DNA from: Chitinophagaceae bacterium
GTDB lineage: Bacteria; Bacteroidota; Bacteroidia; Chitinophagales; Chitinophagaceae
Direction: 5' to 3'
DNA: 64,000 nucleotides
Assembly: GCA_019745155.1 (NCBI GenBank)
Contig: JAIETM010000016.1
Span: forward strand, 1-64,000
Part shown: piece after piece, positions 54,738 through 64,000 of the stretch
Numbering within the stretch: position 1 is the stretch's first letter
How the letters are laid out: each line of letters starts with the position of its first letter
Notes under the pieces: generated by a model
The model's database searches: none
Seen by the model: only the letters and a program-made list of their open reading frames with translations
Told to the model about the DNA's origin: nothing
Translations under genes and position numbers: made by a program

Positions 54738-56054
54738 ATGCTGTACCATTTATTTACATGGTTACACGAGCAATTTAATATCAGCGGAACCGGACTGTTT
54801 CAGTACCTGACTTTCCGCATTGCGATGGCAATTTTGTTATCGCTCTTTATTGCTACTGTATATGGTAAGCGTATCATCAACTTTCTGAAGAACCATCAGA
54901 TTGGTGAGAGCGTGCGCGATCTTGGTTTGGCAGGTGAGCAGCAGAAAAAAGGAACACCAACGATGGGTGGTGTAATCATCCTGCTGGCGATTATCATTCC
55001 AACATTGTTGTTTGCGAATCTGGATAAAGTGTATATCCGACTGATGTTGCTCTGTACGGTATGGTTGGGCTTGATTGGTTTTTTAGATGATTATTTCAAA
55101 ATCAAAGCACGCAAATCAGCACAAGCAAAAGGTGAGGCTTACAAGAAAAAAGACAGTGATGGATTGGCCGGTATTTCAAAAATCATCGGTCAGGTAGGTC
55201 TGGGTATCATCATCGGCGCAACATTGTATTTCAATAACTCAGTTACGGTTGAGCGAGAAATCATTGGTTCTGCAACTGTCGTAGGTGCATTAAAGCAAGG
55301 TGAACGTTTGGCAAAAGACAGTAATGTAATCACGCGTCAAATGGATGGCGTTGAAAGAAGTTTTGTAAAAGTAAAAACGCCAATCACCACGATTCCGTTT
55401 GTGAAGAATCATGAGTTCAACTACTCTAAGTTGATTTCCTGGATGGGTAATGGTGCAGAGCAATTCACTTGGATCATTTATATCCTGATTGTGGTGTTTA
55501 TTGTAACGGCTGTATCAAACGGCGCGAATATCACAGATGGTTTAGATGGCTTAGCAGCAGGTGTAAGTGCCATCATAGGTGCAGCACTGGGTGTATTTGT
55601 ATACGTGAGTGGTAACTACAAGTTTGCAGATTACCTGAACGTAATGTATATCCCTAACCTGGGTGAGCTGTCCATCTTTATTGGTGCATTCGTTGGTGCT
55701 TGTATCGGGTTCCTCTGGTACAATGCTTATCCCGCACAAGTATTCATGGGCGATACAGGAAGTCTTGCACTCGGTGGCATCATCGCTTCACTGGCCATCA
55801 TCGTGCGCAAAGAATTATTGATTCCTATTTTCTGTGGTGTGTTCTTGATTGAAAACCTGAGCGTGATTATTCAGGTGAGCTATTTCAAGTACACCAAGAA
55901 AAAATATGGAGAGGGGCGAAGGGTATTCCTGATGAGTCCGCTCCACCATCACTACCAGAAGAAAGGTTTTCACGAGAGCAAGATTGCTGTGCGTTTCTGG
56001 ATCATCACCATTCTCTGTGTAGTTGCTTCTATCATGACTTTAAAGATTCGATAA
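54738..56054 (+). CDS. mraY: Phospho-N-acetylmuramoyl-pentapeptide-transferase
   Basis: Membrane enzyme that forms lipid I from UDP-MurNAc-pentapeptide and undecaprenyl phosphate. Ten helices and the conserved loops are visible: [14 protein letters not shown], the catalytic [46 protein letters not shown] and the histidine-rich [15 protein letters not shown] near the end. The protein is 438 residues, about 80 longer than the Escherichia coli enzyme. The extra length sits in one loop at about 175-235 ([20 protein letters not shown] and following), an insertion I recall from other Bacteroidota. Confidence 0.95.
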   Translation: MLYHLFTWLHEQFNISGTGLFQYLTFRIAMAILLSLFIATVYGKRIINFLKNHQIGESVRDLGLAGEQQKKGTPTMGGVIILLAIIIPTLLFANLDKVYIRLMLLCTVWLGLIGFLDDYFKIKARKSAQAKGEAYKKKDSDGLAGISKIIGQVGLGIIIGATLYFNNSVTVEREIIGSATVVGALKQGERLAKDSNVITRQMDGVERSFVKVKTPITTIPFVKNHEFNYSKLISWMGNGAEQFTWIIYILIVVFIVTAVSNGANITDGLDGLAAGVSAIIGAALGVFVYVSGNYKFADYLNVMYIPNLGELSIFIGAFVGACIGFLWYNAYPAQVFMGDTGSLALGGIIASLAIIVRKELLIPIFCGVFLIENLSVIIQVSYFKYTKKKYGEGRRVFLMSPLHHHYQKKGFHESKIAVRFWIITILCVVASIMTLKIR

Positions 56055-56057
56055 ACA

Positions 56058-57398
56058 TTGGCATACAGACTTGTCATATTAGGTGGAGGTGAAAGCGGCG
56101 TAGGTGCTGCACTGCTCGGCAAACAGCAGGGATACGATGTATTCCTCAGCGATGGCGGCAGTCTGAAGCAGGCGTATCGCGATAAGCTGCAAGCCAATGG
56201 TATTGCTTTCGAAGAAGGTAAGCATACTGCTGAACTGATTCTGAATGCTGATGAAGTGATGAAGAGTCCCGGTATACCTGAGAAAAATGAATTGGTGAAA
56301 GCCATTCGTGCCAATGGTATTCCAGTGATTAGTGAGATTGAACTGGCGTATCGTTTTAAAGGTGAGAGCAAAATCATTGCGATTACTGGTAGCAATGGTA
56401 AAACCACTACGACTTCTTTGATTTATCATATCTGCAAAACTGCGGGACTGGATTGCGCACTGGTGGGCAATATCGGTTACTCTTTTGCAGGCCAGGTGGC
56501 AGAAGATCCAAAGCCTCTATACGTGGCTGAGATCAGTTCTTTCCAGCTGGATGATATCAAGACCTTTCGTGCAGATGTAGCAGTACTGCTGAATATCACG
56601 GAAGACCATCTGGACAGATACGACTACAAGTTCGAGAACTATGTGCACAGCAAGTTCCGCGTTATCGAGAACCAGACTAGCAGCGATTATTTCATCTACT
56701 GTGCAGATGATGAAGTGATCACTAAACAATTGTCTCTACTAACAACCCATACTAACCCACTACCATTCTCTATGAAACAAGAAATCAAATCCGGCGGCTA
56801 CATCAAAGGCGACAAGATGATGATCAGAGTACAGGAAGAACGCGTAAGCATGAGCATTTATGACTTTGCGTTAAAAGGCAAACACAACGGATACAACACC
56901 ATGGCAGCAGGTATTGCAGCAGCTACCATTGGTATCCGAAAGGAAAAGATCCGCGAAGCGGTGAACAATTTCCATGCATTGGAGCACCGTATGGAATTCG
57001 TGGCCATGGTACGTGGCGTTGAGTTTGTGAACGATAGCAAAGCAACCAACGTAAACAGCACCTGGTATGCACTGGAAAGCATGAGCAAACCAACAGTGTT
57101 GATTCTCGGTGGTGTGGACAAGGGTAATGATTATGAATTGCTCACTGATCTGGCAAAGGAAAAAGTAAAAGCCATCGTTTGTCTGGGTACGGACAACAGC
57201 AAGATCATTGCAGCTTTCAAAGATGTGGTACCGGTAATTGTAGAGACAGATAATGCAAAGAAAGCAGTGAACGCAGCTTTCAAACTGGCAGAGAAAGGTG
57301 ATGCAGTATTGCTGAGCCCTGCATGTGCCAGCTTCGATCTCTTCAAGAATTATGAAGACAGAGGTACTCAGTTTAAAAATGCGGTGAAAGAACTGTAA
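56058..57398 (+). CDS. murD: UDP-N-acetylmuramoylalanine--D-glutamate ligase
   Basis: Adds D-glutamate to UDP-MurNAc-L-alanine in the cytoplasm. The N-terminal nucleotide-binding YRLVILGGGESGVGAALLG, the ATP loop IAITGSNGKTTTTSLIYH (about residues 107-124), EISSFQLDDI, LNITEDHLDRY and the C-terminal LLSPACASFDLFKNYEDRG are all standard. Translation must start at TTG 56058: the mraY stop lies in the same frame two codons upstream and no ATG occurs before the conserved N-terminal glycine motif. 446 residues. Confidence 0.95.
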   Translation: MAYRLVILGGGESGVGAALLGKQQGYDVFLSDGGSLKQAYRDKLQANGIAFEEGKHTAELILNADEVMKSPGIPEKNELVKAIRANGIPVISEIELAYRFKGESKIIAITGSNGKTTTTSLIYHICKTAGLDCALVGNIGYSFAGQVAEDPKPLYVAEISSFQLDDIKTFRADVAVLLNITEDHLDRYDYKFENYVHSKFRVIENQTSSDYFIYCADDEVITKQLSLLTTHTNPLPFSMKQEIKSGGYIKGDKMMIRVQEERVSMSIYDFALKGKHNGYNTMAAGIAAATIGIRKEKIREAVNNFHALEHRMEFVAMVRGVEFVNDSKATNVNSTWYALESMSKPTVLILGGVDKGNDYELLTDLAKEKVKAIVCLGTDNSKIIAAFKDVVPVIVETDNAKKAVNAAFKLAEKGDAVLLSPACASFDLFKNYEDRGTQFKNAVKEL

Positions 57399-57409
57399 TT
57401 CTTGAAAGG

Positions 57410-58705
57410 ATGTTAGGCAATACAGCAGATAAGCTATTTAGTGAAATCCCCAGCCCACGTGGTGTTCAGCGCGAGCTGATTGGTCGTGCCCGTGGCGACA
57501 AATACATCTGGGGTATTGTATTGCTATTGTCTTTGATTTCTATTCTGGTAGTGTATAGTGCTACGGGATCGCTTGCCTATAAAATGTATCGCGGCAATAC
57601 GTCTATCTATTTATTCAAGCAGGTGTCTTTTACCATGTTGGGTTTGATGGTGATTTATTTCCTGCACCGCATCAACTATACCATCTTCTCTAGGATTGCT
57701 GCTTTATTATTCTGGATTTCTATTCCGTTATTGATTTATACCCTCTTTTTTGGTGCGCGTATCAACGAGGGCAGCAGATGGATTAAGTTGCCGGTGATTA
57801 ACATGACCATCCAGACAAGTGATTTTGCTAAGTTGGCCTTGTTCATGTATATCTCCAGACAAATGAGTAAGCGTCAGGAAACCATCAAGGATTTCAAAAA
57901 AGGTTTTCTGCCTGTGATTACGCCGGTGATTGTAATCTGCGCCCTCATCATGCCGGCCAACTTGTCAAACGCATTGTTAACTGGTGCAACTTCATTGTTA
58001 CTGATGTTTATCGGTCGCGTCAGTCTGCGTCATATTCTATTAACGATTGGTCTTGCTTTGATACCAGTAGCATTTATTGTTTCAGTAGCTGTTATGACTT
58101 ACGATAAAAAGCAGGTTACGGCAGATAAACTAGAGACAGCTGAAAAGATGAAATCCGTTGGGCGCTTTGGCACTTGGGTGAAGCGTGTACAGGATTTCAT
58201 GTATGCAAAAGATACGGAAGTGCCTTATCAGGTACAGCAGGCAAAAATTGCGATTGCGAATGGTGGTGTAGTGATGGGGTTGGGGCCTGGTAATAGTCGC
58301 CAGCGCAATTATTTACCACAAGCCTATAACGACTTTATTTTCTCGGTGATTATTGAAGAATATGGATTGCTGGGTGCAGCATTCATTATGATTGTCTACA
58401 TCATCTTTTTATTCCGCTGTATCCGCATCTTCAGAAAATGTCCTTATGCATTTGGTGCATTCCTTGCATTGGGATTAAGCTTCACCATGATCATTCAGGC
58501 TTTGGCCAATATGGCGGTGAATGTAAACTTGGTACCTGTTACCGGTGTAACACTGCCGCTGGTGAGTATGGGTGGTAGCTCATATTTATTCATGTGTGCG
58601 TCTATTGGAATTATACTGAGTGTTGCACGTAACGTAGAACAGCTGGAAGGTAAAGAGCCTGCTCCGGCAATGGTTTCACCTCAAAATCCTGTGAACAATG
58701 GCTAA
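57410..58705 (+). CDS. ftsW: Peptidoglycan polymerase FtsW (SEDS family)
   Basis: Septal lipid II polymerase of the SEDS family, 431 residues with about ten helices. Landmarks are YSATGSLAYKMYRGNTSIYL, the conserved NEGSRWIKLP in the large loop, DFAKLALFMYISRQMSKRQE, and the C-terminal YNDFIFSVIIEEYGLLGA and PVTGVTLPLVSMGGSSYLF. It works with FtsI encoded four genes upstream. The cytoplasmic N-terminus is longer than in Escherichia coli numbering would suggest for the core alone. It overlaps murG by eight bases. Confidence 0.95.
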   Translation: MLGNTADKLFSEIPSPRGVQRELIGRARGDKYIWGIVLLLSLISILVVYSATGSLAYKMYRGNTSIYLFKQVSFTMLGLMVIYFLHRINYTIFSRIAALLFWISIPLLIYTLFFGARINEGSRWIKLPVINMTIQTSDFAKLALFMYISRQMSKRQETIKDFKKGFLPVITPVIVICALIMPANLSNALLTGATSLLLMFIGRVSLRHILLTIGLALIPVAFIVSVAVMTYDKKQVTADKLETAEKMKSVGRFGTWVKRVQDFMYAKDTEVPYQVQQAKIAIANGGVVMGLGPGNSRQRNYLPQAYNDFIFSVIIEEYGLLGAAFIMIVYIIFLFRCIRIFRKCPYAFGAFLALGLSFTMIIQALANMAVNVNLVPVTGVTLPLVSMGGSSYLFMCASIGIILSVARNVEQLEGKEPAPAMVSPQNPVNNG

Positions 58706-59789
58706 GATCATTATTGCAGGAGGTGGAACAGGCGGACATATTTTTCCCGCAGTTGCTATTGCCAATGCTTTGAAGCAGTTGGAGCCGGCAACAGAGATTT
58801 TGTTTGTAGGCGCCAAAGGCAAGATGGAGATGGAGAAAGTGCCGCAAGCTGGATATCGCATTGAAGGATTAGACATTGCTGGATTTAATCGTGCTTCTTT
58901 ATTGAGCAATATTGGTTTGCCTTTTAAGTTGATCAAGAGTTTCTTTCAAGTAAGAACCATTTTTCAGTCCTTCAAGCCCGATGCTTGTATTGGGGTAGGT
59001 GGTTATTCTACTTTCCCCGTATTGAAGCTAGCGCAGCAAAAGGGCATACCTACGTTTATACACGAATCCAATTCATTCGCTGGAAAGAGTAATATTTTAT
59101 TAGGCAAGAAAGCAACTAAAGTGTTTACGGGCACTTCCAATATGGAGCAGTTCTTTCCTGCAGCAAAAATTCAGGTAACAGGCAATCCGGTTCGCGCAAG
59201 TATTGCACATAATAGACCAACCAAACAAACTGCAGTTACAGCTTTTGGTTTAGATGCAAATAAGCCTACCATATTAGCTATCGGGGGCAGTTTGGGTGCG
59301 CGCAGCATCAATGCTGCTTTGGCTGCAGGATTGAATGCAATTGAAGCTGCAGGTGTGCAGTTGATTTGGCAAACAGGTAAAACAACGGCTGCGCAGTTTA
59401 AAGAGCAAGCTGCAGGCAGAAGCAATATATGGTGTGATGCATTCATCAATCAAATGGAGCAGGCATATGCGGCTGCAGATGTGGTGATCAGCAGAGCTGG
59501 TGCTATGTCAGTTGCAGAACTCTGTGTGGTAGCCAAGCCAGCCATTTTTGTACCCTTTCCACATGCAGCAGAAGATCATCAAACCGTGAATGCTATGCAC
59601 TTGGTGAGTCAGGGTGCAGCATTATTGGTGAAAGATGCAGAAGCTAGTGATAAACTGGTATCTACAGCATTATCATTGGTAAAGGATGCTAGCAGATGTG
59701 CAGCATTACAAGAGAAGATTGCTGCACTAGCGATTACAGATGCAGATGTGGTGGTAGCAAAATCCATTCTTCATTATTTGAAAAAATAG
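58698..59789 (+). CDS. murG: UDP-N-acetylglucosamine--undecaprenyl-diphosphate-MurNAc-pentapeptide transferase
   Basis: Peripheral membrane glycosyltransferase that converts lipid I to lipid II. The N-terminal glycine-rich loop IIAGGGTGGHIFPAVAIANA, the second-domain entry AIGGSLGARSINAAL, the UDP-binding SRAGAMSVAEL and PFPHAAEDHQTVNAMHL are all present. 363 residues, usual size. It overlaps ftsW by eight bases and is followed by murC after one base, so translation of these genes is coupled. Confidence 0.96.
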   Translation: MAKIIIAGGGTGGHIFPAVAIANALKQLEPATEILFVGAKGKMEMEKVPQAGYRIEGLDIAGFNRASLLSNIGLPFKLIKSFFQVRTIFQSFKPDACIGVGGYSTFPVLKLAQQKGIPTFIHESNSFAGKSNILLGKKATKVFTGTSNMEQFFPAAKIQVTGNPVRASIAHNRPTKQTAVTAFGLDANKPTILAIGGSLGARSINAALAAGLNAIEAAGVQLIWQTGKTTAAQFKEQAAGRSNIWCDAFINQMEQAYAAADVVISRAGAMSVAELCVVAKPAIFVPFPHAAEDHQTVNAMHLVSQGAALLVKDAEASDKLVSTALSLVKDASRCAALQEKIAALAITDADVVVAKSILHYLKK

Positions 59790-59790
59790 C

Positions 59791-61143
59791 ATGATTAGTC
59801 TGAACGATATCAAACATATTTACTTCATCGGCATCGGCGGTATTGGCATGAGTGCACTTGCGCGCTACTTCCATTCGCGTGGGGTAGTAGTGCGCGGCTA
59901 CGATAGAACAGCCACTCCACTCACCCGAGAGTTGGAAGCTGCCGGTATGGATATCCACTACGAAGACAATATTGCTTTGTTGTCGAAAGAAGCAGATGCA
60001 GTTGTGTATACACCTGCTATTCCGGCCAATCACACTGAATTGAATTATTATCGCGACAATGGCTATGTGGTCGCCAAGCGCAGCGATGTATTGCAATGGA
60101 TTACAGAAAGTAGTTTTAATGTCTGCATTGGTGGTACGCATGGTAAAACAACCATCACCACCATGACTGCGCATTTGCTGCGTGATACTGGTTTTGGCTG
60201 TAATGCTTTTCTCGGTGGTATCGCAGCTAACTATGGTACCAATTTCTGGAGCAGCGATCAGAACAATGTAGTGGTAGAAGCGGACGAATACGATAGAAGT
60301 TTCCTGAAACTCTCTCCGGATATTGCTGTCATCACAGCGATGGATCCGGATCATCTGGATATATATGGTACACCACAAGCAGTTGAAGATGCTTTTGTAC
60401 AGTTTACACAGAAAGTAAAGTCCGGTGGTTGCTTGATCTATAAGTTCGGATTAAGCAGAGCTGCTGACTTGAAGGCAAGCCATACGTATAGCTATCACCT
60501 CAGCGATACTAGTGCAGATGTCTATGCACTGAATATTCGTGTGTTTGATGGTGAGTACACATTTGATGTGCAAGGTAAGGGTTGGACTTTAACCGATGTA
60601 GTGCTCACCATGGGTGGTTTACACAATATTGAAAATGCACTGGCTGCAATTACGGTTGCCAAGCATTTGCATATTGCTGATGAGCAAATCAAAGCAGCAG
60701 TGGCAAATTTCAAAGGTGTGAAGCGTCGCTTTGAATATATCCTGAAGAACGAGCGTCATATCCTGATTGATGATTATGCCCATCATCCGGAAGAATTGCG
60801 TGCCTTGATTAGTGGTGTGCGCAGTTTGTATAAGCAAAAAATCACCCTCGTTTTTCAACCGCATTTGTTTAGCAGAACAAAAGATCTCTCCACTGAATTT
60901 GCAGCAAGTTTGGATATGGCAGATGAAGTAATCCTGTTACCCATCTATCCTGCCAGAGAGTTGCCCATGGAGGGTGTTACCAGTAGTTTGATTCTGGATC
61001 AAATGCAGTTAACGCGCAAGCAGATACTTGATAAGGAATCGATGCTGACTTATATAGAAAAGAATCAGCCAGGTTTATTGGTAATGGCTGGAGCCGGAGA
61101 TATTGATGCATTAGTAAACCCTGTAAAACAAGTGTTGCAATAA
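59791..61143 (+). CDS. murC: UDP-N-acetylmuramate--L-alanine ligase
   Basis: First amino-acid-adding Mur ligase. The N-terminal IYFIGIGGIGMSALARYFHS, the ATP loop CIGGTHGKTTITTMTAHLL (about residues 111-129), VVEADEYDRSFLKLSPDIAV, DPDHLDIYG, and the later IDDYAHHPEELRALISG and FQPHLFSRTKDL are all diagnostic of MurC. 450 residues. Its position after murG follows the common dcw order; murB and ddl, often next, are absent here. Confidence 0.96.
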   Translation: MISLNDIKHIYFIGIGGIGMSALARYFHSRGVVVRGYDRTATPLTRELEAAGMDIHYEDNIALLSKEADAVVYTPAIPANHTELNYYRDNGYVVAKRSDVLQWITESSFNVCIGGTHGKTTITTMTAHLLRDTGFGCNAFLGGIAANYGTNFWSSDQNNVVVEADEYDRSFLKLSPDIAVITAMDPDHLDIYGTPQAVEDAFVQFTQKVKSGGCLIYKFGLSRAADLKASHTYSYHLSDTSADVYALNIRVFDGEYTFDVQGKGWTLTDVVLTMGGLHNIENALAAITVAKHLHIADEQIKAAVANFKGVKRRFEYILKNERHILIDDYAHHPEELRALISGVRSLYKQKITLVFQPHLFSRTKDLSTEFAASLDMADEVILLPIYPARELPMEGVTSSLILDQMQLTRKQILDKESMLTYIEKNQPGLLVMAGAGDIDALVNPVKQVLQ

Positions 61144-61144
61144 G

Positions 61145-62236
61145 ATGAATTGGCCATTGATTAAAAAGCGCGGAATACAAACCTTCTGGATACTGAGTGG
61201 TATCGGGATGGTGGTATTATTGGGTGCGGCCATGCAACGCAAGCAGGCATTAACCTGTAAAGACATTCGAGTGAGCATAGCCGGTGCGGAAGAGCATATG
61301 TTCATTGATGAGCAGGATGTATTGAAGCTGATTAAAGAGCAAGGTGTATTTGAGGGTAGAGTGATGGGTAAAGTGGCCTTGCGTACGATGGAAGAAACCT
61401 TGGAACAGAATCCCTGGATTAAAAATGCAGAACTCTTTTTCGATAATCAGCGCGTGCTGGAGGTAACGATTGAAGAAAGACAACCTGTTGCCAGAGTCTT
61501 CACAGCTCAGGGTAATTCCTTTTATCTGGATAGTGCGGGCGTTAGACTGCCTTTGAGTGATAAGCTTTCTGCTCGTGTGCCTATGTTTACTGGTTTTCCT
61601 TCTGATCTGGAGCGCTTATCGAAACCTGATAGCCTTTTATTACAAGGAGTATTGACTATCGGCAACCATGTAATGGCTGATAGCTTTTGGCGAGCACAAA
61701 CAGCACAGGTAGACATCAATAAGGAAGGTCAGTTCGAATTAATTCCTGTTGTGGGTGATCATTGTGTTGTATTGGGCAACGCAGAAGACCTCGATGCAAA
61801 ACTGAACAGACTCTATACTTTTTATCGTCAGGCTTGGTTGCAGAATGGTATCCATCGTTATGAAAAGCTGGATGTACAGTACGAAGGACAAGTGGTTGCC
61901 GTGAAGCGTGGAACAGCGCAGGCCTTACTGGATTCGGCGCAAGCCAGGGCTCAACTCAATGAATTGATGCAGCTGAGTATGGTGCCACCGGTAGATACGG
62001 TACAGGTGAAACCTGTAGTGGAAAAGAAAGTAGTGAAGCCTGTTGCAACAGCTGCTGTAAAAAAATCTGTAGAAAACAAAAAACTTCCTGTAGTTAAAGA
62101 CAATAAAACTGCTACGCAAAACGCTATTAGTAATGGCAAAGTCGGTGCCAAGGATAAAGTGGTATCTCCAAAAGAGAAACCTGTATCCAAACCACCAACG
62201 AAGTCAGTACCCAAAGCCGTGATGCAAAAGCAGTAG
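61145..62236 (+). CDS. ftsQ: Cell division protein FtsQ/DivIB
   Basis: Bitopic divisome protein, 363 residues. A short cytoplasmic start is followed by one membrane helix (TFWILSGIGMVVLLGAAM). A POTRA-like domain (about 35-110: DIRVSIAGAEEHMFIDEQDV, EQNPWIKNAELFFDNQRVLE) precedes the beta domain with VEVTIEERQPVARVF-type text. The identification rests on the POTRA domain, topology and position between murC and ftsA. The last 80 residues are a Lys/Pro/Val-rich, low-complexity tail (KPVVEKKVVKPVATAAVKK and onwards) that is not part of the usual domain and probably extends into the periplasm. Confidence 0.88.
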   Translation: MNWPLIKKRGIQTFWILSGIGMVVLLGAAMQRKQALTCKDIRVSIAGAEEHMFIDEQDVLKLIKEQGVFEGRVMGKVALRTMEETLEQNPWIKNAELFFDNQRVLEVTIEERQPVARVFTAQGNSFYLDSAGVRLPLSDKLSARVPMFTGFPSDLERLSKPDSLLLQGVLTIGNHVMADSFWRAQTAQVDINKEGQFELIPVVGDHCVVLGNAEDLDAKLNRLYTFYRQAWLQNGIHRYEKLDVQYEGQVVAVKRGTAQALLDSAQARAQLNELMQLSMVPPVDTVQVKPVVEKKVVKPVATAAVKKSVENKKLPVVKDNKTATQNAISNGKVGAKDKVVSPKEKPVSKPPTKSVPKAVMQKQ

Positions 62237-62294
62237 TTGAATGTATGCTACGGGTAAGATCGGTCCCTTTGATAACAACTAAAACACGTATACT

Positions 62295-63659
62295 ATGAAT
62301 CAGCACGAGTCACCAATTATTGTTGGTCTCGACATTGGAACTACAAAGATCGCCGCCATTGCCGGTCGCAAGAATGAATATGGCAAGCTGGAGATCCTTG
62401 GTTTCGGACGCGCCAATAGCAATGGGGTTCAGCACGGACAAGTATTGAACATCGACCAAACCATCAAAGCCATTCAACAGGCTTTACAAAACTGCTACGA
62501 TAGCAATCCTGATCTGGACATTAAAGAAGTGTATGTGGGTATTGCCGGTCACCACATCAAGAGTCTGCAGACTCGCGGTGATATGGTACGCCAAGACCCC
62601 GAGAATGAAATCCAGCGTTGGGAGATTGATCAATTGATCGATAATCAGCGTAAAACATTTATTCCTGCCGGTGATCAGATCATCGATGTGATTCCGCAGG
62701 ATTTCCATGTAGACAATAACCAGTACATCAAAGATCCGGTTGGTTACAACGGGGTAAAAGTGGGTGCGAATTTCCACATCATTACCGGTGATCGTAATGC
62801 GATACGCAACATCAATCGTGCTGTGGAAAGAAGTGGTCTGCAGACAAAAGACTTGGTATTACAGCCTTTGGCTTCTGCCAGCGCTGTGATGAGTGATATC
62901 GATATGGAAGCTGGTGTGGCTATTCTGGATATTGGTGGTGGTACATCTGATCTGGCTGTATTCTATGATGGTATCCTCAAGCATACTGCAGTAATTCCTT
63001 TCGGTGGTGAGAATATCACCAATGATATCCGCCTTGGTCTGGGTGTGTTGAAGACACAGGCTGAAGCGATGAAAGTGCAGTTCGGTAGTGCTTTAGCAGA
63101 TGAGGCTAAGACAAATGCATATATCACGATTCCTGGTTTAAAGGGAATGCCTGCTAAAGAAATCAGTGTGAAGAATCTTGCACAGATCATTCAGGCTAGA
63201 ATGGGTGAGATTTTAGATTTCGTTACCTATCACCTGAAGCAGGTTGGTTTAGACAGCCGTGCCTTAAATGGTGGTATCATCTTAACTGGTGGTGGTGCAC
63301 AGTTGAAGCATTTGATTCAACTGACAGAATATACAACTGGACTCAATGCAAGAATTGGTTTGCCTACAGAGCATCTTGCACCGAATCATATTGAAGAACT
63401 GCGTAAGCCTGTGTACTCAACCTGTCTGGGTTTGATCCTGAAAGGTTATAGCGATTATGAGCACAAGCACAAGCAGTTCACACAAACATTCACCAAAGTG
63501 TCTGTACCTAAGACGCTGACTGTGGAAACACCTGCTGCACCTGTGCAACAAGAGCCACAGTCTGTGAATATGAAAGATCGTAAACCACGTTTCTGGGATA
63601 AGTTTAAAGACAACCTGATTGATCTCTTCAAGGAAGAAGAAGATCAGGTGATAAAATAA
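62295..63659 (+). CDS. ftsA: Cell division protein FtsA
   Basis: Actin-like protein that tethers FtsZ filaments to the membrane. The phosphate-1 loop IIVGLDIGTTKIAAIAGRK, the 1C domain segment NENEIQRWEIDQL-type region, the phosphate-2 block GVAILDIGGGTSDLAVF and the adenosine loop IILTGGGAQLKHLIQL are present. After a variable linker the C-terminus has a probable amphipathic membrane-targeting helix (FWDKFKDNLIDLFKEEED). 454 residues. ftsZ follows after 81 bases. Confidence 0.96.
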   Translation: MNQHESPIIVGLDIGTTKIAAIAGRKNEYGKLEILGFGRANSNGVQHGQVLNIDQTIKAIQQALQNCYDSNPDLDIKEVYVGIAGHHIKSLQTRGDMVRQDPENEIQRWEIDQLIDNQRKTFIPAGDQIIDVIPQDFHVDNNQYIKDPVGYNGVKVGANFHIITGDRNAIRNINRAVERSGLQTKDLVLQPLASASAVMSDIDMEAGVAILDIGGGTSDLAVFYDGILKHTAVIPFGGENITNDIRLGLGVLKTQAEAMKVQFGSALADEAKTNAYITIPGLKGMPAKEISVKNLAQIIQARMGEILDFVTYHLKQVGLDSRALNGGIILTGGGAQLKHLIQLTEYTTGLNARIGLPTEHLAPNHIEELRKPVYSTCLGLILKGYSDYEHKHKQFTQTFTKVSVPKTLTVETPAAPVQQEPQSVNMKDRKPRFWDKFKDNLIDLFKEEEDQVIK

Positions 63660-63740
63660 TCCCTGATAGCGTACGTTGTAATGTTTTAAGTCCAGTATTC
63701 TTCGGAACCCTTTGAATAGCACTAACCCAAAACCGTAACT

Positions 63741-64000
63741 ATGATTCATTTCGATTTGCCCAAGGCAAAATCTTCCATCATCAAAGTCTTAGGCGTTGGT
63801 GGTGGTGGAAGCAACGCTGTAAACTTCATGTTTGAAGAGCACATTGAAGGTGTTGATTTCATCATCTGTAACACTGATGCCAAGGCGATAGAACAAAGTA
63901 AAGTCCCCAATAAAATACAACTCGGACCACACCTTACACAAGGTTTAGGCGCTGGCGCCAATCCTGAGGTAGGTAAGATGGCCACCGAAGAATCTCTTGA
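63741..64000 (+). CDS. ftsZ: Cell division protein FtsZ, 5' part only
   Basis: Tubulin-like GTPase forming the division ring; only the first 86 codons are in the window. From ATG 63741 the protein opens [20 protein letters not shown], continuing [20 protein letters not shown] with the conserved N-terminal nucleotide-binding loop, then [12 protein letters not shown] and [20 protein letters not shown]. The reading frame is intact to the edge. The end of the gene is outside the window. Confidence 0.95.
   Translation, partial: MIHFDLPKAKSSIIKVLGVGGGGSNAVNFMFEEHIEGVDFIICNTDAKAIEQSKVPNKIQLGPHLTQGLGAGANPEVGKMATEESL

Overview
The window looks like a chromosomal segment of a Bacteroidota bacterium, most likely a Chitinophagaceae relative. 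The reasons are: two proteins end in type IX secretion (T9SS) sorting domains; several genes are preceded by the Bacteroidota -7 element TAnnTTTG and no Shine-Dalgarno sequences stand out; atpD-atpC stand apart from the other ATP synthase genes; MurE carries the meso-diaminopimelate motif DNPR; and the dUTPase, DUF4292 lipoprotein and EnvC-like trio is a familiar Bacteroidota neighbourhood. The genus assignment is inference from content only. I saw no tRNA, rRNA, CRISPR array, transposase or prophage.

Layout. 1-1562: gene-free, built from nested direct repeats with a hairpin core. 1586-17441: a surface polysaccharide locus. A plus-strand run encodes two Wzi-like outer-membrane proteins, a large SLBB export protein, a kinase-less Wzz protein, four glycosyltransferases, a polymerase/ligase and a flippase. 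It converges on a minus-strand pair, a third Wzi-like protein and the initiating sugar-phosphate transferase. 17866-20525: dut, a DUF4292 lipoprotein and an EnvC-like protein with a degenerate LytM domain. 20606-24412: glycerol operon glpK-glpD-glpF. 24562-26361: atpD-atpC. 26414-31332: a lipoprotein, a secreted subtilase with a T9SS tail, and a YqgE/AlgH protein.

31549-46246 is the most unusual part. A 2691-residue secreted protein (variant subtilase domain, two C-type lectin-like domains, LamG, T9SS tail) carries 17 exact copies of the hexapeptide SRAIVN. Eighteen bases downstream lies a TPR-class III adenylate cyclase. Nearby are an HD-domain protein, a cyclic-nucleotide-binding protein co-directional with an NTT-like transporter with HEAT-type repeats, and a second YqgE/AlgH paralogue. 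Together they suggest a local cAMP circuit, which is inference.

46333-48899: an orphan sensor histidine kinase converging on queA. 48900-49359: a regulatory gap with three perfect and two near-perfect DnaA boxes and a 10-bp-phased array of probable MraZ sites. 49360-64000: the division and cell wall (dcw) cluster mraZ-rsmH-ftsL-ftsI-murE-mraY-murD-ftsW-murG-murC-ftsQ-ftsA-ftsZ, tightly packed, without murF or ddl, with ftsZ cut by the window end.
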